A DNA stretch of 64,000 nt, from positions 1,194,001-1,258,000 of the forward strand of contig NZ_ARWA01000001.1 of NCBI RefSeq assembly GCF_000385335.1, given 5' to 3'. Below the pieces are notes generated by a model. The model was not told where the DNA came from and made no database searches. It was given only the letters and a program-made list of their open reading frames with translations. Below are positions 61,698 through 64,000 of this stretch, one piece after another. Made by a program: the position numbers and the translations under genes. Every line of letters starts with the position of its first letter. Position 1 is the stretch's first letter. The DNA is from Methyloferula stellata AR4 (GTDB taxonomy: Bacteria > Pseudomonadota > Alphaproteobacteria > Rhizobiales > Beijerinckiaceae).

Positions 61698-63260
61698 ATG
61701 ACCGATCTTACCCGTCGCACGCTCGTCTCATGCCTGCTCGCCGCGGGCGCATCCGCCGCCAGCCATGCCTCGGCCCAATCCGGGCAATCGGCGGACGCGC
61801 CGCCAAAATTCAATTTCGAAGATGTGGTGCGCCGCGCGCGGGACTTAGCGACCGCCCCTTACGACCCGACGCCCCCGGAGCTGCCCGAGGCCCTGTCGAA
61901 GCTCGACTTCGATGCCTGGCGGGACATTCGCTTCCGGCCCGACAAGGCTTTCCTGGGCGCGAACGGCAGTTTGTTTCGCCTGCAGCTCTTCCATCTCGGC
62001 CATTTGTTCAAGCGCCCGGTGATCGTGAACACGATCCGCGACGGTATCCCGACGCCGATCCCCTATGCGGCCAATATTTTCGACTATGGCCGCACCAAGC
62101 TCGAGAAGCCGCTGCCGGTGAATGTCGGCTTTGCCGGGTTCAGGCTGCATTATCCGCTGAACGATCCGAAAGTCTTCGACGAGGTTATCGCCTTTCTGGG
62201 CGCCAGCTATTTCCGCTTTCTCGGGCGCAACCAGCGCTACGGTATTTCCGCGCGGGGCCTTGCCGTGGGGGCCGGAACGGACGCCGAGGAATTTCCTTTC
62301 TTCCGCGAGTTCTGGGTCGAGACGCCAGAACCCAACGCCATGCGCATCTCGATCTATGCGCTTCTCGATGGGCAGTCGGCGACGGCTGCCTATCGATTCG
62401 ATCTTCAGCCGGGCAATGAAAGCCTGCTCGACGTGTCGGTCACCTTATTCCCGCGTCAGAGCGGCACGAAATTCGGTCTGGCGCCGCTGACCTCCATGTT
62501 CTTCATCGGCGAAAACGACCATCGTGTCTTGGGCGACTTCCGGCCGGAGCTGCATGATTCCGACGGGCTCCTCATCCATTCCGGCACCGGAGAATGGATC
62601 TGGCGGCCGCTGCACAATCCGGCGCAGCCGCAGATCTCGGCCTTTCTCGATCACGATATCCACGGCTTCGGGCTTCTCCAGCGCGACCGCGATTTCGATC
62701 ATTATCAGGATCTCGATCTCGCCTATGAGTCACGGCCGAGCTATTGGGTCGAGCCGCGCGAAAATTGGGGTGACGGCCATATCGAACTCGTCGAATTGCC
62801 GACGCAGGACGAGTCGAACGATAATATCGTCGTCTCCTGGGTGCCGAAGGACTCGCCCGAGCCGGGAAAGCCCTTCACCTTTTCCTATCGGATCATATCG
62901 AGCCTCAACCTCGCACGTCTGTCGCCGAACGGGCGCACGGTGAACACTTATCAGACGACGGGCCAGGCCTTGGGCTCGCCGGAGCCCGTCACGCCCGGCA
63001 CGCGGCGTTTCCTGATCGATTTCGCCGGCGGCGACCTCGCCTATTATGCGCAGGATCCGGCGCTGGTCGAAGTCGTTCCGACGACAACGCAAGGCAAGAT
63101 CGTGCGGAGCTTCCTGGTGCCGAACAGCCATACGCAAGGCCTGCGTGCCGCGATCGATCTGCAGCTCGACTCGGGCCAATCGACCGATCTTCGGGTCTTC
63201 CTGCGCACGGGAACGCGGGCGCTCACCGAGACCTGGACCTTCCCGTGCCGCTGCGAATAA
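61698..63260 (+). CDS. opgD: Periplasmic glucan biosynthesis protein (OpgD/OpgG family)
   Basis: 520 residues. A twin-arginine-type signal (DLTRRTLVSCLLAAGASAASHASA) leads to the two-domain OpgG/D fold: FNFEDVVRRARDLATAPYDP, DFDAWRDIRFRPDKA, LFHLGHLFKRPV, GFAGFRLHYPLN, GASYFRFLGRNQRYGISARGLAV, and the C-terminal Ig-like domain ending WTFPCRCE. It acts in the periplasm on osmoregulated glucans. The start at 61698 begins the signal; the upstream in-frame stretch lacks conservation. No opgH is in the window. Confidence 0.92.
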   Translation: MTDLTRRTLVSCLLAAGASAASHASAQSGQSADAPPKFNFEDVVRRARDLATAPYDPTPPELPEALSKLDFDAWRDIRFRPDKAFLGANGSLFRLQLFHLGHLFKRPVIVNTIRDGIPTPIPYAANIFDYGRTKLEKPLPVNVGFAGFRLHYPLNDPKVFDEVIAFLGASYFRFLGRNQRYGISARGLAVGAGTDAEEFPFFREFWVETPEPNAMRISIYALLDGQSATAAYRFDLQPGNESLLDVSVTLFPRQSGTKFGLAPLTSMFFIGENDHRVLGDFRPELHDSDGLLIHSGTGEWIWRPLHNPAQPQISAFLDHDIHGFGLLQRDRDFDHYQDLDLAYESRPSYWVEPRENWGDGHIELVELPTQDESNDNIVVSWVPKDSPEPGKPFTFSYRIISSLNLARLSPNGRTVNTYQTTGQALGSPEPVTPGTRRFLIDFAGGDLAYYAQDPALVEVVPTTTQGKIVRSFLVPNSHTQGLRAAIDLQLDSGQSTDLRVFLRTGTRALTETWTFPCRCE

Positions 63261-63331
63261 CACCCGGTTTCGAAAGGGTGCAGGCTCCATGCGGCATGTC
63301 TCAAAACAAGGCTCTTGCGCTAACCTGTGGG

Positions 63332-63457
63332 GCGTCATGGCCGGGCTTGACCCGGCCATCCAGGCATCAATGACGGGCGGCACGCCGCCACGCGACGACC
63401 TGCGTTCTTGGATGCGCGGGTCAATCCCCGGATCAAGTCCGGGGACGCGCATGACGG
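63332..63457. repeat. Paired inverted palindromes, TCATG/GGATG family copy 3
   Basis: Left arm GCGTCATGGCCGGGCTTGAC, right arm from 63409 (TGGATGCGCGGGTC ... GCGCATGACGG) interrupted by an extra hairpin TCCCCGGATCAAGTCCGGGGA given as TCCCCGGA facing TCCGGGGA. Same family as 21708 and 32053. Confidence 0.85.
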
Positions 63458-63506
63458 TTGAGAGGAGCGCGCGTTCCTATTCTAATGCCCTTAGAGCGAT
63501 CTGGGG

Positions 63507-63980
63507 ATGCCCATGACGGCAAAGCGTAAACCGGCTGTACCGGCCCGCCGCGCGCGTCTCGCCGATGTCGATGCGCTCGAAAGCCTGGAGAATAAGGCCT
63601 TCGACGGCGACCGCCTGTCGCGCCGTTCCTTGCGCTATTACGTCAGAGCCGAAACCGTCGTCATGCGCGTGATGAAAGAGGACGGCGCGCTCGCCGCCTA
63701 TAGCCTGCTCGCCTTTCGCAAGGGCTCGAAGATCGCGCGGCTCTATTCGATCGCGGTCGATCCGGCGTTCGAAGGCTACGGCCTCGGGCGCGCGTTGCTC
63801 AAGGCCTGCGAGAAGGATGCGCGCGCGGCTCACTGCACAACCTTGCGTCTCGAAGTGCGGATCGACAATAAACGCGCGATCGCGCTTTACGAGAAGAACG
63901 GCTTTGAGCGCTACGACGAGATCGAGGATTATTACGAAGATGGCGCGACGGCGATTTGTTTGAAGAAGGCTTTCGCTTAA
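63507..63980 (+). CDS. GNAT family N-acetyltransferase (RimI-like)
   Basis: 157 residues: RLADVDALESLENKAFDGDRLSRRSLR, then IARLYSIAVDPAFEGYGLGRALLKACEKDARAAHCTTLRLEVRIDNKRAIALYEKNGFERYDEIEDYYEDG, with the acetyl-CoA loop EGYGLGRAL and the N-A-I-x-L-Y-E-K-x-G-F segment typical of ribosomal-protein or peptide acetyltransferases. ATG at 63507 or 63513. It lies behind opgD; the true target is unknown. Confidence 0.9.
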   Translation: MPMTAKRKPAVPARRARLADVDALESLENKAFDGDRLSRRSLRYYVRAETVVMRVMKEDGALAAYSLLAFRKGSKIARLYSIAVDPAFEGYGLGRALLKACEKDARAAHCTTLRLEVRIDNKRAIALYEKNGFERYDEIEDYYEDGATAICLKKAFA

Positions 63981-64000
63981 ACGGTCGCACACCTGCGATA

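Overview
The window reads as the chromosome of an alphaproteobacterium of the order Hyphomicrobiales (Rhizobiales), most like the Beijerinckiaceae and their methylotrophic relatives. The grounds are high G+C coding sequence, an uninterrupted pqqABCDE operon, a dut-coaBC-ubiB-ubiE/mutM neighbourhood, homospermidine synthase with a type III ornithine decarboxylase, an EcfG-type stress promoter, and many dispersed palindromes of the kinds that crowd genomes of this order. I see no rRNA, tRNA or CRISPR. Species cannot be fixed from sequence reading alone.

Layout. 0-8 kb: housekeeping genes dut, coaBC, ubiB, ubiE and mutM, two small secreted proteins, a ParDE-type toxin-antitoxin pair and an L,D-transpeptidase. 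8-13 kb: a PadR repressor with a histidine-rich N-terminus and a perfect operator; a cupin protein; an NnrS gene with a perfect FNR box, lying between two copies of the 3' end of typA; typA. 13-20 kb: a TAXI-type solute receptor, cysG and pqqABCDE. 20-30 kb: rph, rdgB, a flavin-dependent oxidoreductase with a structured leader, SDR/ArsR, corA, a stress-type CsbD gene, fabH and an S10 peptidase. 30.9-34.7 kb: the main accessory block, with an orphan TIR-like protein, a GIY-YIG nuclease and a polymorphic toxin/immunity pair. The nuclease and the toxin pair are bracketed by inverted copies of one palindromic repeat. 34.7-42 kb: uvrB, brnTA, an ECF sigma/anti-sigma pair, cytochrome c, a phosphoesterase and small membrane proteins. 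42.6-53.3 kb: a complete nitrate assimilation locus (nasT, nasS, nitrate/nitrite transporter, FAD oxidoreductase, NirA-type nitrite reductase, Fe-S/flavin reductase, nitrate reductase). 53.5-64 kb: an Lrp regulator with two TauD/TfdA dioxygenases, an HNH-like protein, the polyamine genes odc-GNAT-hss, opgD and a GNAT gene.

How genes work together. NasS and NasT should sense nitrate or nitrite and control a leader RNA in front of the transporter. That leader shows both ANTAR hexaloop hairpins (A at loop position 1, G at position 4), and the second hairpin overlaps an intrinsic terminator. CysG, 27 kb away, makes the siroheme the nitrite reductase needs. The Pqq proteins make the cofactor of periplasmic alcohol and sugar dehydrogenases, none of which is in the window. 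Ornithine decarboxylase makes putrescine, which Hss turns into homospermidine.

Most novel points: (1) the repeat-bracketed GIY-YIG plus toxin/immunity island, whose toxin carries an unfamiliar N-terminal domain with an RVPAG...GRW motif; (2) the flavin-oxidoreductase leader, with two mutually exclusive stems; (3) the NnrS cassette flanked by a 49-bp typA duplication; (4) the orphan TIR-like gene beside the island.
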